Source: Stanieria sp964562685
Lineage (GTDB): Bacteria > Cyanobacteriota > Cyanobacteriia > Cyanobacteriales > Xenococcaceae
Assembly (NCBI GenBank): GCA_964562685.1
Contig: CAZLUP010000016.1
Span: 1-64,000 of the forward strand
Length of the DNA stretch: 64,000 nt
Direction of reading: 5' to 3'
The notes beneath the pieces are model-generated. The model did no database searches. It was given only the letters and a program-made list of their open reading frames with translations, and was not told the origin of the DNA. Below, one piece after another: positions 51,280-60,094 of this stretch. Each line of letters begins with the position of its first letter. The first letter of the stretch is position 1. A program made the translations under genes and the position numbers.

Positions 51280-52125
51280 TTAATAGTTTGTAATTATCAC
51301 TTCAGGAATTTTGCCTCGCTTGTTACCTTTAGAATTAATTGCTCTGCTTGCATAGACAAACTCAATTTTGTAATTAGAATAGAGGTCTAAAATCATAGGA
51401 GCATTAGAGTTAGAAACCATAAATCTAACGCCTTTAGCATTAAGGCGATCGCAAAGATTGCGTAGATTTAACTGCATAGATAGATCGAATCCATCCTGAC
51501 TATATCCTGTAAAGTTAGATGTGGCATTTAATGGTGCATAGGGAGGATCGAAATAGACAAAATCTTCCAGGGTAATTTTTTCCTCAACTTCAAGGAATGA
51601 ACCAGTGATAATCTGTGCTTTTTGAAGTGCTTTACTACAAGCTCTTAAATTAATCTCATCAACAATTTTGGGGTTTTGGTAAGATCCCATTGGAGTATTG
51701 AATTGACCTTTAGAGTTGACCCGATACAATCCATTAAAACAGGTTTTATTGAGGTAGATCAGTCGGCTTGCTCTTTGAACATCAGACCATAATTGATATT
51801 CTTTGCTTCGGTCAATATTTCTAATTTGATAGTAATAGTCTTGTTGGTGAATGTGTAGTTTTAAATCAGTAATTAGTTCTTCAACTTTATCCCTAATAAC
51901 TTGATAAGTATTGGTCAGTTCCTGATTAATATCGATGAGAACAGACTTTTCTGGTTGTAAATAAAAAAATAATGCTCCACCGCCAACAAACGGTTCAAAG
52001 TATCGGGAGAAGTTTTGAGGAATTCTTGCTGTTATTTCTGACAGTAGTTGAGTTTTTCCACCAACCCATTTAATAAAAGGTTTTGCTTGAATATTAATAT
52101 CTATTGCTTTACTTTTTACAGTCAC
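51280..52125 (-). CDS. D12-class DNA adenine methylase (Dam-like)
   Basis: 281 residues from a GTG at 52125. Motif X/I FIKWVGGKTQLL and YFEPFVGGGALFFYL bind SAM; the catalytic motif is FVYFDPPYAPL (about 190-200), the class of E. coli Dam and DpnIIA. No restriction gene is adjacent, so it looks like an orphan. GATC is the likely target by family, and it is also the centre of the HIP1 octamer GCGATCGC frequent here; specificity is inference. Confidence 0.9.
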   Translation of the reverse strand: MTVKSKAIDINIQAKPFIKWVGGKTQLLSEITARIPQNFSRYFEPFVGGGALFFYLQPEKSVLIDINQELTNTYQVIRDKVEELITDLKLHIHQQDYYYQIRNIDRSKEYQLWSDVQRASRLIYLNKTCFNGLYRVNSKGQFNTPMGSYQNPKIVDEINLRACSKALQKAQIITGSFLEVEEKITLEDFVYFDPPYAPLNATSNFTGYSQDGFDLSMQLNLRNLCDRLNAKGVRFMVSNSNAPMILDLYSNYKIEFVYASRAINSKGNKRGKIPEVIITNY

Positions 52126-52164
52126 TTAAATAATTAAAACTTAGAAGATTAAATCAAAAGCGAT

Positions 52165-52180
52165 CGCTCTTGGAAGAGCG
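52165..52180. repeat. HIP1-associated hairpin between the methylase and ycf66
   Basis: CGCTCTT gg AAGAGCG, a perfect 7-bp stem directly joined to a HIP1 site (GCGATCGC at 52160). A second GCGATCGC follows near 52220. No T run. Confidence 0.4.
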
Positions 52181-52250
52181 AACCTCTCGCTGTCAGTCAA
52201 TCAATCAAGGCAAAAGCGCGATCGCTTTTAACAATAGCAAATTTTACTAT

Positions 52251-53171
52251 TTAATAGTCGTAATTAATACGACGGTCTATGTCTTCATCATTGATCCGAG
52301 AAGGATTATAATTTCTATCTTCCTGTTCATCGCGATTCCAACTATTATCTGACTCTGTTTCAGTAGGGTCTAATGGTTGATAATCGACATAATCTGAAGC
52401 AAAACTGTCGTTGTCATCGACATAACTCCGCCCCAAATTGCTTGGATCTAGTTTTTTGGGTTTTGGTTGGCGGGGAGTTTCATCAACAAAATTATCCCTA
52501 GCAGCAGGACGAGAACGATTTGGTAATGGTGCTTCATTCCAAGCTTCTTCCTGTCCCCAATTGTCAGAACGATTTCCTCTTACTTCTCTATCGGGATAAT
52601 AATCATTACGGGGTGGGGTATTGCCACGGCGAGGAGGACGATTATTAGTTTGAGCAGAATATCTCTCTCTTTCTGGACGAGAACGATTTGGTCTACTAGG
52701 ATAATCTTCTCTAGGTACGCTAGTAGATCTACGGGAAGAACGAGGTGCGGGTTCTTCGTATCCACGCAATCTAGGACTATCGTAATTGGGAGTAGCGTCG
52801 TATTGGTCTGGTTCGATCTGGTCTAATTCTGCCTCTGTATATACTCTAGTACGACTCACAGGACGTTCGCGATCAACAATTGGAGTATTGCGTCTAGCTT
52901 GTTCTGTCGCTACACCACGCAAGCGAATACTTTCTACCGCAAAGAAAATTGCCGAACCTGTTAGGAGAAACTGACCAAATTGAAGAATTGGGTCTAACCG
53001 CCATCCTTGAAACAGTAAAATAAAACCGCAGAGTAAACCTACCGCAGCAAAGAAAATATCATGATCTCTTGATAGTTCTGGACGAACAGAACGTAAAAAA
53101 TATAATGATGCTCCTGCTACTGCTAAAAATATTCCTAAGATACTGGCTGAATTCAGCCCAAAATTAACCAT
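52251..53171 (-). CDS. ycf66: Ycf66 family protein
   Basis: 306 residues. Three hydrophobic segments (about 8-28, 38-56 and 62-84; LGIFLAVAGASLYFLRSVRP, FFAAVGLLCGFILLFQGWRL) match Ycf66, encoded in some plastids and conserved in cyanobacteria. The remaining 215 residues are a disordered Arg/Asn/Pro/Asp-rich tail (for example SRPNRSRPERERYS), much longer than in plastid Ycf66. Function unknown. Located between the methylase and trpF, all on the minus strand with wide gaps. Confidence 0.88.
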   Translation of the reverse strand: MVNFGLNSASILGIFLAVAGASLYFLRSVRPELSRDHDIFFAAVGLLCGFILLFQGWRLDPILQFGQFLLTGSAIFFAVESIRLRGVATEQARRNTPIVDRERPVSRTRVYTEAELDQIEPDQYDATPNYDSPRLRGYEEPAPRSSRRSTSVPREDYPSRPNRSRPERERYSAQTNNRPPRRGNTPPRNDYYPDREVRGNRSDNWGQEEAWNEAPLPNRSRPAARDNFVDETPRQPKPKKLDPSNLGRSYVDDNDSFASDYVDYQPLDPTETESDNSWNRDEQEDRNYNPSRINDEDIDRRINYDY

Positions 53172-53394
53172 TACTGCTCTCCTAACTTGTTTTTAGCTGC
53201 CTTTAGATAAAATGTTAAATATACAAACTAAGCAATCTCAATTTATATTATTGTGTCTAAGATTAACAAAATCTGCCTCGATATTTTTGGCTAAAGTTAG
53301 TCATGCGACCTACTAAACTTTAATTGAGTTTTTAAATATTTAAGATCTTAGTACAAAGATTCAAATCTAGAGATAATCATTGCTTAACTAATGA

Positions 53395-54051
53395 CTAAAA
53401 AAAACTGCTTGATTTAGCAGTCATCGAGTCTAATTGACGAAATAATTGAGCTACTTTGTTTAAATCTTTGTTCCCTGGAGATAATTCTACTCCACTAGAC
53501 AAATCAATCCCATGAGGTTGAAGTTGACTCAAAGCAACTAAAATGTTATCTGGTGTTAATCCTCCTGCTAAAAACCAAGGCAAGGGAGAAGTCCATCGAG
53601 TTAATTCTTCCCAGTTTAAAGTATGTCCTGTTCCTCCTAATAAACGGGGATCGTAAGCATCTAATAATAAAGTATCGACAGCTTCAGCATAATCGATCAC
53701 TTTAGCCAAAGATGCAGTAGTTTTAATCCGCAAAGCTTTAATCAATTCTACTTGTGGTGATAACAAAGTTCGTAACTGCTGACAAAATTCTGGTGATTCA
53801 TTACCGTGAAGTTGTACTCCTGTTAAACCAGTTTCCGTAACAATTGCCACAATTGTCTTTAGATCGAGATTAGCAAATACTCCAATGGTATTAATTTGGT
53901 TAGGTAATTGTTGAACAATAGTTTTGATAGCTGAAACTTCTAGATAACGAGGAGATGCTGGGACACAGATAAAACCTAATTCTGTTGCACCCAACTGAGC
54001 GATCGCATTTCCTTGGTCTGGGTTAGTGATTCCGCATATTTTAACTCGCAT
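53395..54051 (-). CDS. trpF: phosphoribosylanthranilate isomerase
   Basis: 218 residues from the ATG at 54051. TIM-barrel enzyme of tryptophan synthesis. RVKICGITNPDQGNAIAQLG is the family start with the catalytic Cys7; VQLHGNE and LLLDAYDPRLLGGTGHTLNW carry the acid Asp and phosphate-binding GGTG, with FLAGGLTPDNI and GIDLSSGVE near the end. Solitary, as trp genes usually are in cyanobacteria. Divergent from psaK. Confidence 0.96.
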   Translation of the reverse strand: MRVKICGITNPDQGNAIAQLGATELGFICVPASPRYLEVSAIKTIVQQLPNQINTIGVFANLDLKTIVAIVTETGLTGVQLHGNESPEFCQQLRTLLSPQVELIKALRIKTTASLAKVIDYAEAVDTLLLDAYDPRLLGGTGHTLNWEELTRWTSPLPWFLAGGLTPDNILVALSQLQPHGIDLSSGVELSPGNKDLNKVAQLFRQLDSMTAKSSSFF

Positions 54052-54204
54052 TCTCAATTCAATTAATTAGAGTAGGTTTATTCTTAGTAAAACTTTTAAT
54101 TACTGTAAATTATTAAGAAGAAAGTATATTTTCTTGAAACAGATTTTTATAATTCCTGTAAATTGATCAATCATAGTTTATCAAGACGGGAGTTCAAATA
54201 TATA

Positions 54205-54477
54205 ATGATCTCTACTTTGGTTCTGGCTGCTCATACTACTCCTTCAACCGTTGAGTGGAATACATCGGTAGCTTTAATCATGATTTTAAGTAATCTTTTT
54301 GCTGTAGCTATCGGTCGTTATGCGATCCAAAATTCAGGTCAAGGACCAGATTTACCTGTCCCTAAACCTGAGTTATGGGAAAAATTTGGGTTTCCCGAAT
54401 TGTTAGCGACTACGAGTTTCGGTCATATCTTGGGTGCTGGGATAATTTTAGGACTGGGAAATGCTGGGGTCTTATAA
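54205..54477 (+). CDS. psaK: photosystem I reaction centre subunit PsaK
   Basis: 90 residues from the ATG at 54205; a longer frame begins at 54163 but lacks support. Two membrane helices (about 14-35 and 62-85) with a loop containing SGQGPDLPVPKPELWEKFGF, and the C-terminus GHILGAGIILGLGNAGVL is the conserved PsaK end. PsaK binds chlorophylls at the edge of photosystem I and helps state transitions. GGGAG lies upstream of the start at about 15 bases. Followed by a palindromic repeat. Confidence 0.95.
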   Translation: MISTLVLAAHTTPSTVEWNTSVALIMILSNLFAVAIGRYAIQNSGQGPDLPVPKPELWEKFGFPELLATTSFGHILGAGIILGLGNAGVL

Positions 54478-54501
54478 AATCTAATACTTTTAAGATTAGA
54501 A

Positions 54502-54551
54502 GTAGAGGCAATTCATGCCACCTTTCGGTGCAGCGTAGCGATTGCCCCTAC
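54502..54551. repeat. palindromic intergenic repeat after psaK
   Basis: GTAGAGGCAAT ... ATTGCCCCTAC with an inner CACC-TTTC-GGTG hairpin; member of the family at 14589 and 22054. It lies between two convergent genes. Confidence 0.7.
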
Positions 54552-54572
54552 AAAATCTTGACTTTTAATTTT

Positions 54573-56249
54573 CTACTGAGGATTTAATTGTAAATTGAGC
54601 GATCGCACTAGACTTAAAGGCAATATACTACGGCTAATTTTGGCTGCATAAGCAGCATTGAGATAAGCTTGATAACTTGAGTGTTGCAAAATATAGATGT
54701 TAAAAAAGATTAAACTTAGTTGTTGAACGTAGTTTTGAGCGATTTGAGGATCGGGGCCAATTGCTTGAGAAGGCAAAGGGATACTACCAGAAGATTCTTG
54801 TAAAGTAGAAAAATGAGTAGCTCCTTCAAGTAAGACTAAATATTTTTCAGGCGTAGTCAACCAAGTAAAAGGTTCAATTTGCTCTGATAAAGCAGGAGTA
54901 ACAGGGTCTGCGCTACTAGCCATTAACATAACAGGTATTTTAATTTCACTAATCCCCTCTTGTCCAAACACAGCACTAGTCAGAGGATTAATGGCGATCG
55001 CAGAAACAATTCGTTCATCTCGTAAATTATATTTTTGATTTGGTAATTCTAAAGCAATACATTGCAGTAAAAGAGAGAGATTAAGTGAATTATCAATGTC
55101 TTGACAGGCTTGGTTTAAACTTGCAAAATCTAATCTAGCACCAGCTAAAGCCAAAGCTGTGTAAGCACCAAAAGATTGACCAACAATTCCTACCCTTCTG
55201 ACTTGTAATTGTTGTCCATAATTACGTTCCAAAAAATCTAATAAAAATTTAATATCTAAAGGACGGTCAATTAATTCTTCAGGCAGAGTAACTTTATTCG
55301 CAAAACCATTAAATAAAGCCTGAATTTGACCAGCATTGCTGCCTGGATGTTCGGGTACTGCTACGGCAAAACCATAAGAAGCTAAATGAATTGCCAAGTA
55401 ACCAAAGGTAGTGCGATCTCCACCTAAACCATGAGAAATAATAATTAATGGTAAACGACCAAAAGTGTCGGGAAGATACAAATCAACAGGAAAACGGCGA
55501 TCGCGAGAACCGTCTTCTAGGGTGAGAAGTTCTTTGCGATAAGAATAACTACCTGGTTGACTAAAATTTGGCAAAGGAACATTATTAAGATAATTATTAG
55601 TAGCAGTTTCTTGAAGAGCTTGTTGTTGGACTTGAGCGATCGCTTCTTCCGTTTCTTGAACAATTTCACTCAAATTTTCAATAATTTCAAAGCCTCGTTC
55701 CGAATTAAGGCGAATTCCATAGGTAGGAAATTGCTTAAGAATATTTAAAGGAGTTAAACCTTCTTGATCGGCTGTTGCCATAATTAAAGCTGAACGCAGG
55801 GCATAAAAACCAGATTGACCAGCTTTAGTTTGAATTACTTGAGCTACTTTAGCTAAAATCCTCTCGCCTTGAGGAGAATAAAGAAATTGAGTGACGGCTA
55901 AAGGCGTAATATCTGCTTTACTAACTAAAGCCTTTCTAAGTTGTTTTAGTTGTTCTGGAGATAAAAAACTAGCATAATTAGCCAAATTAGCATCGATAAT
56001 ACCTTTTTTGGCATAAGTTTCCAAAGATTCTACTGGGAGAGAAAATTGTAGAACCCCGTAATCGAGGTAAATTTTTTCTGCTGCTGAAGTTTTAGAAACT
56101 GAGGCAAGAGGAACACTCAAGCAAATACCCAAATTACAGATAGTTAAAACCAACTGCAATAAATAAGAGGATTTTAGCAAAGGAATACTCAAATATTGCC
56201 AAATATTAATTTTTGGTTGGTTCTGTTCGGCAGGCAATACGAACGTCAT
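54573..56249 (-). CDS. DUF1400 / alpha-beta hydrolase, exported
   Basis: 558 residues from the ATG at 56249; a TTG at 56297 would add 16. Hydrophobic stretch at about 30-60 (SSYLLQLVLTICNLGICLSV) serves as signal or anchor. DUF1400 follows (about 62-190; YLDYGVLQFSLPVESLETYA), then an alpha/beta hydrolase with oxyanion segment IIISHGLGGDRTTF, nucleophile GQSFGAY (about 358), acid in ASSADPVTP and His in GATHFSTL. The combination is typical of cyanobacteria; substrates (lipids, esters) are unknown. Contains an Asn- and Gln-rich linker between the two domains. Confidence 0.87.
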   Translation of the reverse strand: MTFVLPAEQNQPKINIWQYLSIPLLKSSYLLQLVLTICNLGICLSVPLASVSKTSAAEKIYLDYGVLQFSLPVESLETYAKKGIIDANLANYASFLSPEQLKQLRKALVSKADITPLAVTQFLYSPQGERILAKVAQVIQTKAGQSGFYALRSALIMATADQEGLTPLNILKQFPTYGIRLNSERGFEIIENLSEIVQETEEAIAQVQQQALQETATNNYLNNVPLPNFSQPGSYSYRKELLTLEDGSRDRRFPVDLYLPDTFGRLPLIIISHGLGGDRTTFGYLAIHLASYGFAVAVPEHPGSNAGQIQALFNGFANKVTLPEELIDRPLDIKFLLDFLERNYGQQLQVRRVGIVGQSFGAYTALALAGARLDFASLNQACQDIDNSLNLSLLLQCIALELPNQKYNLRDERIVSAIAINPLTSAVFGQEGISEIKIPVMLMASSADPVTPALSEQIEPFTWLTTPEKYLVLLEGATHFSTLQESSGSIPLPSQAIGPDPQIAQNYVQQLSLIFFNIYILQHSSYQAYLNAAYAAKISRSILPLSLVRSLNLQLNPQ

Positions 56250-56458
56250 TAGGCAAATTAAACTAAGGGAGTTTAATACTGTTGTAACATTCCTCAATTT
56301 TATTTCACGGTTGAGAAAATTCTTTGTTTAGCTCATCTTCAAAATTTCGGACTCAAAAAACCTAAAAGTAAAATTAAGTTTAAAGTTGCGTTCACGACAA
56401 AAGCCCACAAATCGATTACCCTCGATCGTGGGAAATTAATTATGTCTTACGAGCGACA

Positions 56459-58132
56459 ATGATCGGTAATAGGTTTTATTTTTCTAGACGACAACTAGCT
56501 AAATACTGTAGTTTATTTTTCCTTTGCTTTACCTTAGCAGTAGGTTGTAATAATCAATCAACTCAAACACCAAACCAAACTAATAATACTCCTGATAATA
56601 ATCGGATTTCGATAGGTACAACTCTTAAACCCCGTACTCTAGATCCTGCCGACAGCTACGAATTAGCAGGATTAAATGTTATTTATAATGTGGGGGAAAG
56701 CCTTTATACTTACGAATTAGGCACTACTGAGATTAAGCCATTGCTAGCTACAGAAATGCCAAAAGTTAGTGAAGATGGTTTGACTTATACTATTCCTCTG
56801 CGTCAGGGAGTCAAGTTTCAAGATGGTACTCCTTTTGATGCCAAGGCAATGGAATTTTCCCTCAAACGTTTTATAGCTAATGGTGGTAAACCTGCTTTTT
56901 TACTAGCTGATGTGGTTGAAGGTGTAGTAGCGACAGGAGAAAACGAACTAACGATTAAATTAAAACAACCTTTTGCAGCTTTTCCTTCTCTGCTTGCCTT
57001 TCCTGGTGCTTGTGCTGTTTCTCCTCAAGCTTACAAAATTGGTGCAGGAGAATTTTTACCTAATCAATTGATTAGTACTGGTAAATATAAATTAGCTCAG
57101 TTTAATAGCGATTCGATTAGTTTGGATGTTAACGAAAATTATTGGGGGGAAAAACCAGTCAATCAAGGCATAAATATGCAGATTTATGCGGGAAATTCGG
57201 CTAATTTATTCAATAGTTTCCGTACTGCGGCAATAGATGTTGCTTATCAATCTTTAGAACCCAATCAGATTCAAAATCTACTTGATAATACCAAAAAGAA
57301 TCAAGGAAAAGCGGGCTGCTCCGCAGAGCACTGCGTGATCGCGGGTTCGGGAACAGTAGTAAACTATTTAGTATTGAATTTAAATCAAGAACCTTTAAAT
57401 AAACTAGAAGTAAGAAGTGCGATCGCATCAGTAATAGATCGTGGTTTAATTAATCAAAGAGTTTTACAAAATCAAGGCGAACCTGTTTATAGTTTAGTGG
57501 CAACAGCGTTTGATAGTTATCAACCTACCTTTAAAGATGCCTACGGCGAGGCAAATGTGGCTAAAGCCAAGGAATTATTAACTAAAGCTGGTTATTCAGT
57601 TCAAAATCCCGCTACTGTAGAAATTTGGTATCCTTCTGGTTCAATTACCCGCAGTATTGTGGCGGAAACCCTCCAAGCTTTTGTCAAACAAGAATTAGGA
57701 GGAATGCTGGAATTTGTGCCTCAAAGTGTCGAATCTGCTTCCTTTTTTGGCAATATCAGTAAAGGAGTCTATCAATCTGCTTTAGTCGATTGGTATCCCG
57801 ATTTTCTCGATCCCGATAATTATCTGCAACCATTCATGAGTTGTAGTAAGGGTTCAGAAACTAATGGGTGTGAAGAAGGTGCTGCACAAAGTCGGGGTTC
57901 TTTTTATTATAGCGATCGCGCTAACGAATTAATTAACCAGGAAAGAAAAGAACAAAATCCCCAAAATCGTCAAGCAATTTTTGTTCAATTACAAGAACTT
58001 CTTGCCCAAGATGTACCATATATTCCTTTGTGGCAAACGAAAGACTATGCTTTTGCTCAAAATGGTATTACAGGCGTTACCATCAATCCCAGTCAGAATT
58101 TTCCTTTTTGGACGATTAAGCGAGGAGCATAA
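56459..58132 (+). CDS. ABC transporter solute-binding lipoprotein, peptide/nickel type (SBP_bac_5)
   Basis: 557 residues. Lipobox LAVGC at about 26-30 after a positively charged, hydrophobic N-terminus marks a lipoprotein. SBP_bac_5 features: ISIGTTLKPRTLDPADSYEL, YTIPLRQGVKFQDGTPFDAK and the C-terminal VPYIPLWQTKDYAFAQNGIT. Peptide or oligopeptide uptake is likely; no permease genes are adjacent, as is usual in cyanobacteria. Residues about 284-297 (KAGCSAEHCVIAG) have no place in the family and are encoded by a repeat-like insert (57311-57350) that keeps the frame. Confidence 0.92.
   Translation: MIGNRFYFSRRQLAKYCSLFFLCFTLAVGCNNQSTQTPNQTNNTPDNNRISIGTTLKPRTLDPADSYELAGLNVIYNVGESLYTYELGTTEIKPLLATEMPKVSEDGLTYTIPLRQGVKFQDGTPFDAKAMEFSLKRFIANGGKPAFLLADVVEGVVATGENELTIKLKQPFAAFPSLLAFPGACAVSPQAYKIGAGEFLPNQLISTGKYKLAQFNSDSISLDVNENYWGEKPVNQGINMQIYAGNSANLFNSFRTAAIDVAYQSLEPNQIQNLLDNTKKNQGKAGCSAEHCVIAGSGTVVNYLVLNLNQEPLNKLEVRSAIASVIDRGLINQRVLQNQGEPVYSLVATAFDSYQPTFKDAYGEANVAKAKELLTKAGYSVQNPATVEIWYPSGSITRSIVAETLQAFVKQELGGMLEFVPQSVESASFFGNISKGVYQSALVDWYPDFLDPDNYLQPFMSCSKGSETNGCEEGAAQSRGSFYYSDRANELINQERKEQNPQNRQAIFVQLQELLAQDVPYIPLWQTKDYAFAQNGITGVTINPSQNFPFWTIKRGA
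57311..57350 (+). repeat. GC-rich repeat-like in-frame insert in the binding-protein gene
   Basis: GCGGGCTGCTCCGCAGAGCA followed by CTGCGTGATCGCGGG; contains GCTC-cgca-GAGC and CGCAG-agca-CTGCG hairpins. GC content is far above the surrounding gene. The boundaries are estimated from composition. Confidence 0.55.
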
Positions 58133-58300
58133 TTGATTTTATCTTTAATGTGAGAGAAAACTATCAGTTTACTGATGAGATGAATCGAACATATTTTAGA
58201 ACTCTCCAACAAGCACTTAGGAAATTAGATAGAGCATTTATTAATTTTGAATTGCTATAAAAGGGATAATGAAAATAACCTAGATTCTATTTAACTAGCA

Positions 58301-59782
58301 ATGATGCTTCGCAATCTCTTTAAACCGACAGATAATAAATGGCAACCGATTATTAACCAATTAGAAGCTGCGATTGGCAAAGATGGGGTTGTGCGTCGTA
58401 AAGAAGAATTACTGACTTACGAATGTGATGGTTTAGCTAGTTACCGTCAACGCCCTGCTTTAGTCGTACTTCCTCGCACTACCGAACAAGTAGCAGCAGC
58501 AGTAAAAATTTGTCATGACAATGATATTCCTTGGGTGGCTAGAGGTGCAGGTACGGGTTTATCTGGCGGTGCTTTACCTGTAGAAGATTGCGTATTAATT
58601 GTTACTGCCAGGATGAAGCAAATTTTAGACATCGATTTAGAAAATCATCGCATCACCGTACAACCAGGCATTATTAATAATTGGGTAACTCAGGCTGTTA
58701 GCGGTGCTGGTTTTTATTACGCCCCCGATCCTTCTAGTCAAATTATCTGTTCGATTGGTGGGAATGTAGCGGAAAATTCTGGTGGCGTTCACTGTCTTAA
58801 ATACGGTGTCACTACTAATCACGTAATTGGTTTAAAATTAGTTATTCCTGACGGTTCGATTATCGATGTCGGTGGAACAATCCCTGAAATGCCGGGATAC
58901 GATTTAACTGGTTTATTTGTGGGTTCAGAAGGTACATTGGGTATCGCTACAGAAGTAACGCTACGTATTCTGAAAACTCCTGAATCGATTTGTGTGGTAT
59001 TAGCCGATTTTCCTACCATTGAAGATGCTGGTGCAACCGTAGCTGGAATTATCAGTGCAGGTATTATTCCTGCGGGGATGGAAATTATGGATAATCTTAG
59101 TATTAATGCCGTCGAAGATGTAGTGGCAACTGGTTGTTATCCTCGCGATGCCGAAGCCATTTTACTAGTAGAATTGGATGGCTTAGAAGTAGAAGTTGCA
59201 GAAGGTAAAAAACGCATAGCGGAAATTTGTCGGCAAAATAATTCGCGCAATATTACGTCGGCGAATGATGCTGAAACTCGCTTAAAATTGTGGAAAGGTA
59301 GAAAAGCAGCCTTCGCAGCAGCAGGACATATTAGTGTTAATTATTTTGTTCAAGATGGTGTGATTCCACGCACTAAATTAGTGTCGGTACTGAAAGAAAT
59401 TAATCGTCTCAGTGAAGAATCTGGTTATCGCATTGCTAACGTTTTCCATGCAGGTGATGGTAATTTACATCCTTTGATTCTCTACGATAATTCTGTACCA
59501 GGTGAATTTGAAGAAGTTGAAAAATTAGGAGGAGAAATTCTTAAACTTTGTGTGGAAGCTGGAGGAAGTCTTTCAGGGGAACACGGTATTGGTTCAGATA
59601 AAAATTGTTATATGCCTTATATGTTCAATGAAACTGACTTGGAAACAATGGGATATGTCCGCGATGCTTTTAATCTTAAGGGTTTAGCCAATCCAGGTAA
59701 AATGTTTCCTACTCCACGCACCTGTGGCGAAGTTGCCAATGCAGGGATGATTAAACAAATTAAAGATGCAAAATTATTTTGA
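58301..59782 (+). CDS. glcD: glycolate oxidase/dehydrogenase subunit GlcD
   Basis: 493 residues, FAD-linked. PCMH-type FAD domain (about 48-225) with ARGAGTGLSGGALP and GGNVAENSGGVHCLKYGVT; C-terminal FAD-oxidase domain with VFHAGDGNLHPLILYD (about 388) and LSGEHGIGSDK. Oxidises glycolate to glyoxylate in photorespiration, feeding electrons to an unknown acceptor; GlcE/GlcF partners are not in this window. D-lactate is an alternative substrate in some relatives. Length is the family's usual. Confidence 0.93.
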   Translation: MMLRNLFKPTDNKWQPIINQLEAAIGKDGVVRRKEELLTYECDGLASYRQRPALVVLPRTTEQVAAAVKICHDNDIPWVARGAGTGLSGGALPVEDCVLIVTARMKQILDIDLENHRITVQPGIINNWVTQAVSGAGFYYAPDPSSQIICSIGGNVAENSGGVHCLKYGVTTNHVIGLKLVIPDGSIIDVGGTIPEMPGYDLTGLFVGSEGTLGIATEVTLRILKTPESICVVLADFPTIEDAGATVAGIISAGIIPAGMEIMDNLSINAVEDVVATGCYPRDAEAILLVELDGLEVEVAEGKKRIAEICRQNNSRNITSANDAETRLKLWKGRKAAFAAAGHISVNYFVQDGVIPRTKLVSVLKEINRLSEESGYRIANVFHAGDGNLHPLILYDNSVPGEFEEVEKLGGEILKLCVEAGGSLSGEHGIGSDKNCYMPYMFNETDLETMGYVRDAFNLKGLANPGKMFPTPRTCGEVANAGMIKQIKDAKLF

Positions 59783-60094
59783 TTTTAATTGAAAGCGATC
59801 GCAAAAACTTTGGCTTAACTAAATATTTAATCTAAAGCATTTGTTTTGGCTTAGTAAGTATGTAGTCTCGCAGTTAGAATATTACAATTCAGTTACTTGT
59901 TCAACATAAAAAGCAATGTCTTCATTTCCTTCTAGTCTATACCAAGGTAACTAAAATTAAGTCAAATCTTAAACACAGATTGGTAATTAACCATCCTGAA
60001 TTGCAAAGAAATTTAACCAATATTCTCCAGTTAACCTAAAGACTACGCTACTCTCATAGAGACGCTATTTTTAAGTGGGTGAGGAGATAATTTG
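59783..60094. other. intergenic region between glcD and the radical-SAM gene
   Basis: 312 bases. A HIP1 site at about 59797; near 60046-60066 lies CGCTACTCTCATAGAGACGC, a degenerate hairpin like a widespread cyanobacterial palindrome. The promoter of the downstream gene is presumed here; no RNA gene recognised. Confidence 0.45.
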
